DNA from: Mycolicibacterium hodleri
Lineage (GTDB): Bacteria; Actinomycetota; Actinomycetes; Mycobacteriales; Mycobacteriaceae
Length of the DNA: 64,000 bases
Reading direction: 5' to 3'
Assembly (NCBI RefSeq): GCF_025822245.1
Contig: NZ_JACKTL010000008.1
Coordinates: 174,582-238,581 of the forward strand
The notes beneath the pieces were generated by a model, which worked only from the letters and a program-made list of their open reading frames with translations, made no database searches and was not told the DNA's origin. Positions 35,660 to 43,934 of this stretch are shown here, piece by piece. Position 1 is the first letter of the stretch; the number at the start of each line of letters is the position of its first letter. Position numbers and translations under genes: made by a program.

Positions 35660-35767
35660 CAGCAACCCCTACTCACCCCGGCCGAGCTGGCACCCCGGTC
35701 CCACGACCAGGAGCCCCAGTACGGCGACACCCCATCAGAACGCACGGCCAAGACCGGCAACGGGCAT

Positions 35768-35781
35768 TGACGATAGCGTCA
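35768..35781. promoter_or_regulatory. Near-match to the catabolic TetR palindrome
   Basis: TGACGATAGCGTCA differs at one base from the 14-base palindrome at 1835-1848 and lies within TTGACG-N4-CGTCAA. It is 109 bases upstream of the beta-propeller gene. It could be a chance match or a site for a related TetR protein. Confidence 0.3.
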
Positions 35782-35941
35782 AATCGGTCGTCGCGCAGCA
35801 ACCACGGCGATTGGGTCTAGTCGCTGATCGTGATTCCGTGGGGCGACGGTTGGGGGTTAGCTGGTCGATCACGCCACGTGGGCTGGCAGGATCGCACCTC
35901 CGAGCCACTAGCGATACCGAAAATGCTCCTCAACGGTCATC

Positions 35942-36493
35942 ATGGTGGTCGTGGGAAGGACGTCGAGCACGCGGACCCGTCGATTCCTGCTCGTATCGTT
36001 CATCGTCGGGATCGTCGCCGTGTTCGTCGCCGAGGCGACCTTTGCGTCGGCAGTTCTGCCACGTACCAAAGCAGCGGTGATAGTGCGCAACGCGATTCCG
36101 TTGGACGCCGAATTCGCAGAAATCAACCGGGTCTCGCACTGGCCGGCCGACTGGATTGACGCGGTCTGCGAAAAGCCGGTGTACGCGTTAAGCAACTACA
36201 CGCGACTGCCTCACTCAACGGCCAACGCCTCCTGCCGATCGTTGATCAAGCCCGGTGGCGAGGTGGACTATCTGATGATTTCCCGCTTCCCAAGTGAGCT
36301 GCCGATGCAAGTGGACCTCCACAACGCGGGCTACCAGTGGTACGCGTTCGCGTTCAATGACGGCTCATTGGTTGCGTTCGAAACCGTCTCGGAGACAGCG
36401 GTGGCCGGAAACAATGGTTTCCAGGAGTCACCAGTGCTTCAGCCGCTCAAGCGGTTCGGGTTCAACATCTACTCCGGTCCCGGCCCACCGTAG
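35942..36493 (+). CDS. Hypothetical exported or membrane-anchored protein
   Basis: 183 residues from ATG 35942. A basic N-terminus (TSSTRTRRF) is followed by one hydrophobic helix (LLVSFIVGIVAVFVAEATFASAV, residues 16-38), a signal anchor or uncleaved signal. The outer part has two Cys (EKPVYA region and NASCRSL) that could pair, and a compact sequence (VDYLMISRFPSELPMQVDLHNAGYQWYAFAFNDGSLVAFETVSE). GC content is visibly lower than in the neighbours. I recognise no family. The adjacent gene at 36535 is another exported protein, so this may be a small secreted-protein locus. Confidence 0.65.
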   Translation: MVVVGRTSSTRTRRFLLVSFIVGIVAVFVAEATFASAVLPRTKAAVIVRNAIPLDAEFAEINRVSHWPADWIDAVCEKPVYALSNYTRLPHSTANASCRSLIKPGGEVDYLMISRFPSELPMQVDLHNAGYQWYAFAFNDGSLVAFETVSETAVAGNNGFQESPVLQPLKRFGFNIYSGPGPP

Positions 36494-36534
36494 CGAGCTC
36501 AGACCCGCGGCCCGAGTCGCCGGCGCGCCCTACG

Positions 36535-36930
36535 ATGTCAACCATGCGCAAAGCGTCGCCTGCCATCGCCGTTGCTTTGCTGGCGGCGGCGTGCAGCTCC
36601 CCCGCGCCGACGCCCATCAAGCTAGCGCCGACCACGACGGCACATCGCTCGACGTCGATGGTCTGCCGGATCGATCAGGTCGACGATCGTGGTCGCGCTG
36701 CGACCTACTACCTCTTTGTTCGTTCGGCAGACTTCGACTTCGGGCCGTGCGCCTCCGGCGATTCGATGCCGGATGGTCCACCCGCGCTGATCGAGGGATT
36801 GACGCAGCGGTGCATGTACAGTCCGACCACAGATCGCACCGTGCACTCCATCGTCTACGTCAGCAGCACTGACAAGCCGGCCAATGTGTCTGCCGCCGAG
36901 GCTCTTTGCGTAGCTCACCACGGAGTATGA
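36535..36930 (+). CDS. Small putative lipoprotein
   Basis: 131 residues from ATG 36535 (ATG 36544 equally possible). The signal peptide ends with LLAAACSS, a lipobox with Cys as the lipidation site. A Pro/Thr linker (PAPTPIKLAPTTTA) leads to a small domain with three Cys (VCRIDQVDDRG, FGPCASGDS, RCMYSPTTDRTVHSIVYVSS) and a final Cys in ALCVAHHG, so two disulfides are likely. The family is unknown to me. It is 42 bases downstream of the previous exported protein and 76 bases before the beta-lactamase-like gene. Confidence 0.7.
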   Translation: MSTMRKASPAIAVALLAAACSSPAPTPIKLAPTTTAHRSTSMVCRIDQVDDRGRAATYYLFVRSADFDFGPCASGDSMPDGPPALIEGLTQRCMYSPTTDRTVHSIVYVSSTDKPANVSAAEALCVAHHGV

Positions 36931-37006
36931 GCCAACGTCCCACCGATCGTCTGAGCGCGATCGAACCCACGATGACGACGGTCCGCGGACGGGCCCTGGA
37001 GCAACT

Positions 37007-38026
37007 GTGAGAGACCACACGAGCGCCAGAGCGTCAGGACCGCCTGGACTCGGGCCGGCCACCGGCGACCCCGATCTGATCGCCCGGGTCGAACCGCTAC
37101 TGCGCGTCGGTGGCCTCACAGACCGCGTCAGCGTCGTTCACATTCAGAATCGCGATACCGCCTGGGCGCACTTCGGCGCGGGGTCTGACACGCTCTACGA
37201 AATCGGGTCCGTCACGAAGACCATGACCTCCCTGCTCTTTTCACACGCCGTTGAGTCTGGCGAGCTATCAGCCGACACCACGTTGGGAAGCCTGCTCGAC
37301 GTCCACAGCAGCCACGTGGCTGGTGTGACACTGGAAGAACTGGCGAGCCACCGGTCGGGTTTGCCTCGTATATCCAGACGCCGTGGGGACCTCGCGAGGG
37401 TCTCGTTCGCCGTTCTGCGGAACCGCAACCCGTACACGGCTGACGTCCGCACGCTGCTCGCGCAGGCCGACGCGGCGACGATCGTCGACGGAGGCTCGTT
37501 TTCGTATTCCAACCTCGGCACCGCGCTTCTCGGCCAAGCGCTGGCCGCCCACGCCGGTGTCGGCTATCCCGAACTGCTGAACCGTCACCTGTTCAGTCGA
37601 CTGGGCATGACCTCGTCGGTGGCACCCCTGTCTGCTCACGACTTGCCCCCCGATGCACCGACGGGGTGGAACGCGCGCGGCAAGAGCGAGCAGGCGTGGC
37701 CCATGAACGCATACGCCCCTGCCGGCGGGGTGCGCTCGACCCCCGAAGACATGGCTCTTTACGCACGAGCCGTCCTCGAGGGGAGGGCGCCGGGCCTCGG
37801 CGCGCTCGAACCGCGTTGGGATGCCGGCAACGGGAGCCGGGTGGGCTATGCCTGGCTCACCGACCGAATCGGCGACGCGCACATCTCGTGGCACAACGGC
37901 GCAACGGGTGGCTTTTCGAGCATGATCGCCCTCGACCGACGTCGTGCCGTGGCGGTAGTCATCCTCGCCAACTCGGTTGCAGCCCTTGACGAGATCGCCG
38001 TACGTGTTCTGGTAGAGGCAAATTGA
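37007..38026 (+). CDS. Class C beta-lactamase-fold serine hydrolase
   Basis: 339 residues from GTG 37007. The active-site SxxK is in EIGSVTKTMTSLLFS (Ser near 66), the Tyr-Ser-Asn motif is FSYSNLGTALLG (near 165), and the third motif is HNGATGG (near 298) replacing KTG. This is the pattern of the penicillin-binding-protein/class C beta-lactamase-like family that includes esterases and D-amino-acid peptidases. No signal peptide is seen from this start, so a cytoplasmic esterase or transpeptidase-like role is more likely than antibiotic hydrolysis. It is convergent with the MraY gene. Confidence 0.88.
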   Translation: MRDHTSARASGPPGLGPATGDPDLIARVEPLLRVGGLTDRVSVVHIQNRDTAWAHFGAGSDTLYEIGSVTKTMTSLLFSHAVESGELSADTTLGSLLDVHSSHVAGVTLEELASHRSGLPRISRRRGDLARVSFAVLRNRNPYTADVRTLLAQADAATIVDGGSFSYSNLGTALLGQALAAHAGVGYPELLNRHLFSRLGMTSSVAPLSAHDLPPDAPTGWNARGKSEQAWPMNAYAPAGGVRSTPEDMALYARAVLEGRAPGLGALEPRWDAGNGSRVGYAWLTDRIGDAHISWHNGATGGFSSMIALDRRRAVAVVILANSVAALDEIAVRVLVEAN

Positions 38027-38076
38027 CCGGCGAGAGTCACTTACGCGAAGGCGCCCTCTCCCGTCATCCTGGGGGC

Positions 38077-39156
38077 TCAGGCGCCGGTGGCCGTCAGCCA
38101 CTCGCCGTAGAAGAGCGCGAGTCCGAGGCCGCACGCGATGGCGGTGATCAACCAGAATCGAATGGTCAGTGTGGTTTCGGGCCACCCCATCAGCTCGAAG
38201 TGGTGATGGAGCGGAGAGTTGCGAAAGACCCGTCGGCCGGTGGTGCGAAATGAAATGACCTGGATGACAACCGAGGTCACCTCGGCGACGAACAGTGCGC
38301 CCAGGATGACGGCCAGTATCTCGGTGCGACTGGTTACCGACAGTCCGGCGATGATGCCGCCCAGCGCCAGCGAACCGGTGTCTCCCATGATGATCTTCGC
38401 GGGTGCGGCGTTCCACCAGAGGAATCCGATGCAGGCGCCGGCCGTCGCGGCGGCGACCAGCGCCAGATCGAGAGGGTCCCGCACCTGGTAACAACCAGGG
38501 TCGGGCGTGACCGCACACGCGTTGCGGAACTGCCAGAACGTGATGAGCACGTAGGCGGCGCTCACCATCGCCATGGCACCCGCGGCCAGACCATCCAGGC
38601 CGTCGGTGAGGTTCACGGCATTCGACCACGCGGACACCACGAGGATGCAGAACACCACGAACACCACGGCTGGCATCGCGAACGTGGCAACGTCGCGGAC
38701 GTAGGACAGTCCGGCGCTGCCCGGGGTGAGACCGTCGGCGTTGCGGAACTGCAGCGCGAGCACGCCGAAGAGGATTGCCGCGAGGAGTTGGCCGGCGCTC
38801 TTGGCTCGCTTGTTCAAGCCGAGGTTGCGTGCACGCCGCACCTTGACGTAGTCGTCGGTGAAACCCACCGAGCCCAGAGCGGTAGCCAGGCCGAGGACGA
38901 GCAGTCCCGACGCCGACGGGCCCTCACCACCGAAGGCGAGCGAGACGAGGTGTGTGCCTAGGTAGCTTGCCCATATCGCGGTGAGGATCGCCAGACCACC
39001 CATCGTCGGCGTGCCACGCTTGCGTTGGTGGCTCTCCGGGGCCTCGTCGCGGATCTCCTGACCCAACCCCAACCGCGTGAACACCCGGGTCAACACCGAG
39101 GTAAGCAACAAGGCGACGGTCAGGGCCACGCCGGCGGCGATGAGTATCTGGGTCAT
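38077..39156 (-). CDS. mraY: Phospho-N-acetylmuramoyl-pentapeptide transferase (MraY), orphan copy
   Basis: 359 residues from ATG 39156 ([12 protein letters not shown]); the longer frame starts without a ribosome site. Ten or so membrane helices and the MraY signatures [69 protein letters not shown] and [12 protein letters not shown] are intact, including the Asp-rich and His catalytic loops. It links phospho-MurNAc-pentapeptide to undecaprenyl phosphate, making lipid I at the membrane. Mycobacterial mraY normally lies in the dcw cluster between murF and murD. No mur, fts or dcw gene is near here, so this looks like a second copy. Confidence 0.93.
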   Translation of the reverse strand: MTQILIAAGVALTVALLLTSVLTRVFTRLGLGQEIRDEAPESHQRKRGTPTMGGLAILTAIWASYLGTHLVSLAFGGEGPSASGLLVLGLATALGSVGFTDDYVKVRRARNLGLNKRAKSAGQLLAAILFGVLALQFRNADGLTPGSAGLSYVRDVATFAMPAVVFVVFCILVVSAWSNAVNLTDGLDGLAAGAMAMVSAAYVLITFWQFRNACAVTPDPGCYQVRDPLDLALVAAATAGACIGFLWWNAAPAKIIMGDTGSLALGGIIAGLSVTSRTEILAVILGALFVAEVTSVVIQVISFRTTGRRVFRNSPLHHHFELMGWPETTLTIRFWLITAIACGLGLALFYGEWLTATGA

Positions 39157-39287
39157 GGAACGCCGCAGATCTCCGGCACCCGGTTCGGCCGACGGCAGCT
39201 GCACCACACCGAATCCCCCACCCCCACCGGACCAGTATGGCGGACCCCCGGGGCGCCCCACCGCGGCCAATTTGAGTGGTTACTGTT

Positions 39288-39926
39288 TCACGTACCTGTC
39301 GATGCACCGGCGCCGCTGGCAGCGGCATCGGGGTTGAGGATGAACAGTCCGGCAATCGTCCGATCGTCGCGAAAGGTGATGCGAGCGACGAAGTCACCGG
39401 CCTCGAAGGCCAACGGCGTGTTGGTGACGGTGAAGTCGCCAGCGCGCACGACGTCGGTGTCTCCGTGGCGCTCGTAGGCGCCGGCCAAGCCCACGATGTA
39501 CGCCCACGCCTCGGCAAGCCCCTCCTCGGTCAGCCCTGCACGCATCGAGTCGTCGAACCGCGCGCTGACCTCGGTCCACCGACCGTGAAGGTGATGGTCG
39601 ATGACCGCCCTGGCCAACTCGACCGCATCGGGAAGTGGGTTGGTGTTCATGGGTTCGCCGTTTCGGGGATCGATCGGCTTGCCGTATCGCTGGAATGCGG
39701 CCTGACGCGAAACACCAATCACGTCGCCGATTTCCTGCCAGGTCCGGCCCGCCTCTCGCGCCCGCTCCACCGCCGCAACCATCAACGCCTCAGCCCCGCT
39801 TCGGATCTCGAGCGCCGAGCGAACCAACTCGAGCGGATCGTTCACGCCACCCAGAACCGGGTCGGCGAGAATCTGACTGAGCTGGCGGTAAAGCTGCTGA
39901 CCAACTAGTGCGAACGCCTCGGGCAC
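39288..39926 (-). CDS. HTH protein with DUF3887-like C-terminal domain
   Basis: 212 residues from a GTG. The N-terminal 70 residues end in a helix-turn-helix-like segment (AVERAREAGRTWQEIGDVIGVSRQAAFQRYGKP). The C-terminal 110 residues (AVELARAVIDHHLHGRWTEVSARFDDSMRAGLTEEGLAEAW, FTVTNTPLAFEAGDFVARITFRDDRTIAGLFIL) resemble the small alpha/beta NTF2-like DUF3887 fold. The combination suggests a regulator with a ligand-binding tail, or a DNA-binding motif of vestigial use. It lies 131 bases upstream of the orphan mraY on the same strand. Confidence 0.7.
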   Translation of the reverse strand: MPEAFALVGQQLYRQLSQILADPVLGGVNDPLELVRSALEIRSGAEALMVAAVERAREAGRTWQEIGDVIGVSRQAAFQRYGKPIDPRNGEPMNTNPLPDAVELARAVIDHHLHGRWTEVSARFDDSMRAGLTEEGLAEAWAYIVGLAGAYERHGDTDVVRAGDFTVTNTPLAFEAGDFVARITFRDDRTIAGLFILNPDAAASGAGASTGT

Positions 39927-40107
39927 GCGTCAAGGCTACGTTGACAAAGCGACTGCAGTCAATCAAAACTTGACACCCCAGCCTCTATCCTGGGCCACCA
40001 ATCGCAGTGACCGTCGGTTCTGCGCCCACCGATCGTCACCGTGCCGCCGTGGGACGGGCGAGCGAGAACTTCAGATGTGCCACTCACGACCGTGGTGGTC
40101 TCGTTGC

Positions 40108-40458
40108 TCAGAAGAATGGGTCGGTGGTGGCGACCGGTCCCCGGTCCGCCAGCTTCTGGACCACCCAGTGGTTGAGGGAGACGCCCTGTTCGGCGGATTC
40201 GACCATCAGCCGCGCGTGCAGCATCGACGACGTGCGCACGATGAAGTTGCCGCTGTAGTGCCGGTCGGTGAGCGACGAGGGAGGATCGGCGTCGTCCCTC
40301 TCGTACTCCGCAAGGATGACTGCGACTCTCTCGGTGATTTTTGCCATCGTCTCCAGAGCGGTCGGGGCATGGGTTTCCTCTAGTGGAAACTCGAGGCAGA
40401 TGCCAACGTAGTCGCCTGACTCCATCGACCACTGTGCTCGGTAGGTGTAGTTCTTCAT
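40108..40458 (-). CDS. HicB-like antitoxin-family protein, no HicA seen
   Basis: 116 residues from ATG 40458 (MKNYTYRAQWSMESGDY). The N-terminal part is the degenerate RNase-H-like HicB domain (YVGICLEFPLEETHAPTALETMAKITERV). The C-terminal SGNFIVRTSSMLHARLMVESAEQGVSLNHWVVQKLADR is a ribbon-helix-helix DNA-binding segment as in HicB and Arc/MetJ proteins. No HicA toxin (about 60-80 residues with a GSH motif) is found within 150 bases on either side. It may act as a stand-alone regulator, possibly on the long palindrome 100 bases upstream. Confidence 0.78.
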   Translation of the reverse strand: MKNYTYRAQWSMESGDYVGICLEFPLEETHAPTALETMAKITERVAVILAEYERDDADPPSSLTDRHYSGNFIVRTSSMLHARLMVESAEQGVSLNHWVVQKLADRGPVATTDPFF

Positions 40459-40535
40459 GGCGTCGATCGTGTCGGGGCGGTCCGACACCACCGGCGACGA
40501 TTTACCGGGTCGTCGACGGTTCATCCCCAGGAGCA

Positions 40536-40624
40536 AGGACCCACCCGATCTGGAAGTCGTTATCACCGGCGATATCACCCGCGCAGTGATATCGCCGGTG
40601 ATAGAGACTTCGGGAGTGGGTCCT
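40536..40624. repeat. Long hairpin-forming inverted repeat
   Basis: Core arms TATCACCGGCGATATCAC (40561-40578) and its exact reverse complement (40586-40603) are separated by seven bases. Symmetry continues imperfectly outwards: AGGACCCAC at 40536 pairs with GTGGGTCCT ending at 40624, and GAAGTC pairs with GACTTC. It lies between the HicB-like gene and the aldo/keto reductase relic. It could be a HicB operator, a bidirectional terminator or a miniature mobile-element remnant. Confidence 0.75.
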
Positions 40625-40715
40625 GAGCCGGCGCCCTGCAAGGCTTCACAGAACCAGATCCCTTGGTCAACACTTCTTCGACCGCAGCCTCGCAGCAGTT
40701 GGCGGCGTCGACCGA

Positions 40716-41200
40716 CTACCCGTCGATCGGCAACGGCGCCGCCGTCGACACCACCCCGCTGTCCCTGAGATCGCGCCAGAAGTCATCGGGGACGGCGAAT
40801 TTCATCGCGGCAACGTCTTCGGTGATACGACTGGGCCGGCTCGAGCCGGGAATGACCGCGGCCACCGCGGGATGGGCAAGCGAGAAGTGCAGCGCGGCTG
40901 CCTTTATCGGCACGTCATGCTTCTCGCAGAGGGTCTCGATCGTCTTGACTCGCTCGGCTATCTCCGGCGGGATCGGACCGTATTCGAAGTGGGCGCCGCC
41001 GACGAGGGCGCCTGAGTTGTAGGGACCGCCCACGATCACGTCGACGTTCTCTCTGATCGCGAGGGACATCAACCGCTGCAGGGCGGACTCGTGGTCGAGG
41101 ATGGTGTAGCGGCCCGCGAGCAGCATCCCGTTGGCGCTCGGCTCGGACAGTTCGAGCCCGATCTCGATCGGCTCGACCTTGTTGGTGCCCTGCCCCCATG
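40716..41200 (-). pseudogene. Aldo/keto reductase, C-terminal half only
   Basis: From about 41200 down to the stop the frame reads VEPIEIGLELSEPSANGMLLAGRYTILDHES, SLAIRENVDVIVGGPYNSGALVGG, ALHFSLAHPAVAAVIPGSSRPSRI, typical of the second half of D-threo-aldose 1-dehydrogenase-type reductases. The first 150 or so residues, including the Asp-Tyr-Lys-His catalytic residues, are absent; upstream the frame continues as a shadow of the neighbouring epimerase gene. No start codon fits the homology. It is a truncated, inactive gene, cut at the boundary with the gene at 41326. Confidence 0.7.
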
Positions 41201-41325
41201 GCCTCCCGGGTCGATCGGTATGCGGCGACGCGCTCACTACTGGCGAGGCCGGCAGTCCTCGCCGACCATTGTCCAACCCTGCTGGCCGTGATGCACCCCC
41301 CGAACTCCAGAAAGTGCCGGACCGG

Positions 41326-42225
41326 TCACGATGCCCGCCCATACGCGCCGCCGTCGATGTCCTCGACCAGGGTGGGCCCAGTGGGCGTCCAACCCAGGAG
41401 ACGTTGCGTCGCAAGGCTACTGCCGGCCATGTCGCTGCTGAAGAAACCACCGATCCAGCCGAAGTGCTCCTGGACGCGATCGGCCGGGATGGCCGCGACG
41501 GGCACGTCGAACGCCCGGCCGATCGCCTCGGCAATCACCCGGGTGGGGATCCCCTCTTCGGCGACGGCGTGCAGACGTGCGCCGGCGGGGGCCTTCTCGA
41601 GGCCCAGTGCGACCATGCGCGCGGCGTCGGCGACGTGTACTGCCGCCCAGCGGTTGAGCCCCTCGCCGGGGTACCCGGACACGCCTCGATCGCGGGCGAC
41701 CTGACACAGGGCGGCGATGAAACCGTGGTCGCCGGTGCCATGAGTGGTGGGCGAGAAACGCAACGCCACCGAATGCACTCCGCGGTCGGCGAACTCGAGC
41801 AGCAGGTTTTCGCTTCCCCCGCGCGGCGACTCGGGTCCGTGAAACGGGGACGCGTCGTCCTCGGTGGCCGGCCGCCCGTCGGTCAGAGCGGCGAGTCCCG
41901 ACGCCAGCAGGAACGGCTTGCCGGTGTCGACGAGTGCGTCTCCGATGGCCTGCGTCGCGGCTCGTTCGGCGGCGTTGGTTCCCGCCATGTCCGCCCAGTC
42001 GTGCTTGTTGGCGAGGTGGATGACGGCGTCGGCGTCCTGGGCCCCGGATCGAATGGCGTCCAGATCGTCGAGCTCGCCGCGGCGGACCGCGACACCCTTT
42101 CGCTCGAGAGCGGCGGCCGACGCGTCGGAGCGAGCCAGCCCGCTGACGGCGTGGCCAGAGGCCAGCAGTTCGTCGACGACGGCGCTGCCGATCCAACCCG
42201 AGGCTCCGGTGATGAAGACGTGCAC
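41326..42225 (-). CDS. NAD-dependent epimerase/dehydratase-family SDR
   Basis: 299 residues from a GTG. The extended-SDR Rossmann motif FITGASGWIGSAVVDELLASGH opens the protein; ADAVIHLANKHDW is the strand-4 segment. The usual YxxxK is not obvious: the catalytic area reads PFHGPESPRGGSENLLLEFADRG, so Tyr and Lys appear to be replaced. This type is common among actinobacterial SDRs that are induced by small electrophiles or quinones. Divergent from the TetR gene at 42313 with paired palindromes between, so it is the probable target of that regulator. Substrate unknown. Confidence 0.88.
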   Translation of the reverse strand: MHVFITGASGWIGSAVVDELLASGHAVSGLARSDASAAALERKGVAVRRGELDDLDAIRSGAQDADAVIHLANKHDWADMAGTNAAERAATQAIGDALVDTGKPFLLASGLAALTDGRPATEDDASPFHGPESPRGGSENLLLEFADRGVHSVALRFSPTTHGTGDHGFIAALCQVARDRGVSGYPGEGLNRWAAVHVADAARMVALGLEKAPAGARLHAVAEEGIPTRVIAEAIGRAFDVPVAAIPADRVQEHFGWIGGFFSSDMAGSSLATQRLLGWTPTGPTLVEDIDGGAYGRAS

Positions 42226-42243
42226 GATGAACTCTTTTCAGTC

Positions 42244-42293
42244 GATGTCAGTTGCTGACATCAGCGACCGTACACGCGAAGTCAGTTCCTGTC
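42244..42293. promoter_or_regulatory. Two operator palindromes between the SDR and TetR genes
   Basis: Site one is GATGTCAG-TTG-CTGACATC (42244-42262), perfect 8-base arms. Site two is GTCAG-TTC-CTGTC (42281-42293), one mismatch. The first lies next to the SDR start and the second 20 bases before the TetR start, so the TetR protein probably represses both promoters. Confidence 0.65.
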
Positions 42294-42312
42294 ATCACCT
42301 AGACTGCTCCCC

Positions 42313-42888
42313 ATGGTCAGGTGGGAGCCCGGAACGCGCGAGCGGCTCCAGGACGCCGCCCTCGAACTGTTCGCCGCCCGCGGATACGAACAAACGACCG
42401 CCACCGAGATCGCCCAGGCCGTCGGCCTCACCGAGCGCACCTTCTTCCGCCACTTCACCGACAAACGCGAGGTGCTCTTCCACGGCCAGCAGACCCTGAC
42501 CGACGCCTTCCTGGCCGGGCTGCAGGACGCACCCCCCGACGCATCGCCAATTGACTTGGCGGTCAGCGCGTTACGGTCGTCCTCGGGTTTCTTCGACGAC
42601 GGGCGCCGGTCGCACTCTCGCCTGCGCCAGTCAGTCATCGACGCCAATCCCGCCCTCCAGGAACGGGAGGCACTCAAGCTCGTCGGACTCGGGCGCGCCC
42701 TCGGCGGTGCCCTCCGGGACCGCGGGGTCAGCGACATGACGGCCGAGGTGGCCGCCCAGATCGCCGTCATGGCGTTCGGCATCGCCTTCGGGCACTGGAT
42801 CGCCGACGGCGAACGACGCTCGTTCGAAGCCATCGTCATGGACGTCGTCCGCGAAGTGGCCGCCGTGGCAGGTGAACTCGACCGCTGA
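42313..42888 (+). CDS. TetR-family transcriptional regulator
   Basis: 191 residues from ATG 42313. Classical N-terminal domain: TRERLQDAALELFAARGYEQTTATEIAQAVGLTERTFFRHFTDKREVLF. The C-terminal domain (residues 60-191) ends VAAQIAVMAFGIAFGHWIAD and is like other actinobacterial regulators of this length. It is divergent from the epimerase-type SDR gene across an 87-base region with two palindromes and is very likely its repressor. The inducer is unknown. Confidence 0.92.
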   Translation: MVRWEPGTRERLQDAALELFAARGYEQTTATEIAQAVGLTERTFFRHFTDKREVLFHGQQTLTDAFLAGLQDAPPDASPIDLAVSALRSSSGFFDDGRRSHSRLRQSVIDANPALQEREALKLVGLGRALGGALRDRGVSDMTAEVAAQIAVMAFGIAFGHWIADGERRSFEAIVMDVVREVAAVAGELDR

Positions 42889-42904
42889 TCAGTGCGGCAT
42901 GGAC

Positions 42905-43813
42905 TTACGTCTCGCCTCGGTGGGCAGCACCTGCACGTCCGCTCAGCCGAGACAGAAACAGCTTCAACACCGGCGAGGTGTTGGTTCTGCCGTAGCCCAT
43001 CACCACGTCAATCGTCGGCGGCTGTCCTTGCAGTGGTCGGCTGACGACGGACGGCGGGAGCAGCCCCAGGGCGTAGGCGGGCATAAGCGCCACTCCCCGG
43101 GTGGACGCGACCAGCGACATGGCCATCGCCATGTTGTCCACGCCATGGTCCATGGTGGCATCGACGCCGCAGCGCCGCAGATAGTCCTCGGTGACCGTTT
43201 TCAGAACACCGGCCTTGTTCGACCCACCGATGAAGGTTTCCCTGACCAGCTCGTGCGGAGAGACGGTCTCATCAGCGGCGAGGCGATGGTCCTTGGGCAT
43301 CAACACGACGAGCGGTTCATGTTCCACGACAACGTATTCGAGGGAGTAATCGGGTTCCGGTCGCATGAAGGCCACGTCCATGCGGCCGCGAGTGAGCGCG
43401 TCGGCCAGGTGCGGGGAGTAGTCACTGGAGACCGCGACCTGGATGTTCGGCAGTTGGTCCTGCAGCGCCCGCATCGCCTGTGGCAACCACGTCATCTCAA
43501 GCCCGGTCAGGAACCCGATGGTGAAGGTCCGCCGCATCGGCTGCGCCGCCCGTCGTGCCGCTTCCACGCTGGCGTCGACCTGCATCAGCGTGGCGCGCGC
43601 GTGATTCAAGAAGACCCTTCCCGCCTCGGTCAGCTCGACGCCGCGCACGCTGCGGCTCAGCAGCTCGACGCCCACCTGGTGTTCCAAGTCGCGGATCTGG
43701 CGGCTCAGCGACGGCTGCGAGGTGTGCAGTCGCCGTTCGGCTGCCTCGGTGAGGCTGCCCGTCTCCGCGACGGCGATGAAGTAGCGAAGATGCCGCAGCT
43801 CCAGCGATCCCAT
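42905..43813 (-). CDS. LysR-family transcriptional regulator
   Basis: 302 residues. N-terminal winged helix: LELRHLRYFIAVAETGSLTEAAERRLHTSQPSLSRQIRDLEHQVGVELLSRS. The co-inducer domain follows (TIGFLTGLEMTWLPQAMRALQ to about 280). The RRTFTIGFLTGLE opening is close to the group that responds to aromatic acids or to host compounds in other bacteria, but this does not fix the inducer. It is divergent from the SDR gene at 43935 with 121 bases between, the usual LysR/target layout. Confidence 0.92.
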   Translation of the reverse strand: MGSLELRHLRYFIAVAETGSLTEAAERRLHTSQPSLSRQIRDLEHQVGVELLSRSVRGVELTEAGRVFLNHARATLMQVDASVEAARRAAQPMRRTFTIGFLTGLEMTWLPQAMRALQDQLPNIQVAVSSDYSPHLADALTRGRMDVAFMRPEPDYSLEYVVVEHEPLVVLMPKDHRLAADETVSPHELVRETFIGGSNKAGVLKTVTEDYLRRCGVDATMDHGVDNMAMAMSLVASTRGVALMPAYALGLLPPSVVSRPLQGQPPTIDVVMGYGRTNTSPVLKLFLSRLSGRAGAAHRGET

Positions 43814-43934
43814 GCCTCAAAGATATGCCCCCGGCCTCGAAAGTCCTTTTCACGACTACAGGGGGTCACTAGCGTCATACCAGGGACAGTCCAATGTCCG
43901 CATCGACGCTGCGCTACCGAAGGGACCCGCTTCC

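Noticed and set aside
39959..40107. A HicA toxin gene downstream of the HicB-like gene
   Set aside because: No frame of 60-80 codons with a GSH-type motif is present on either strand.
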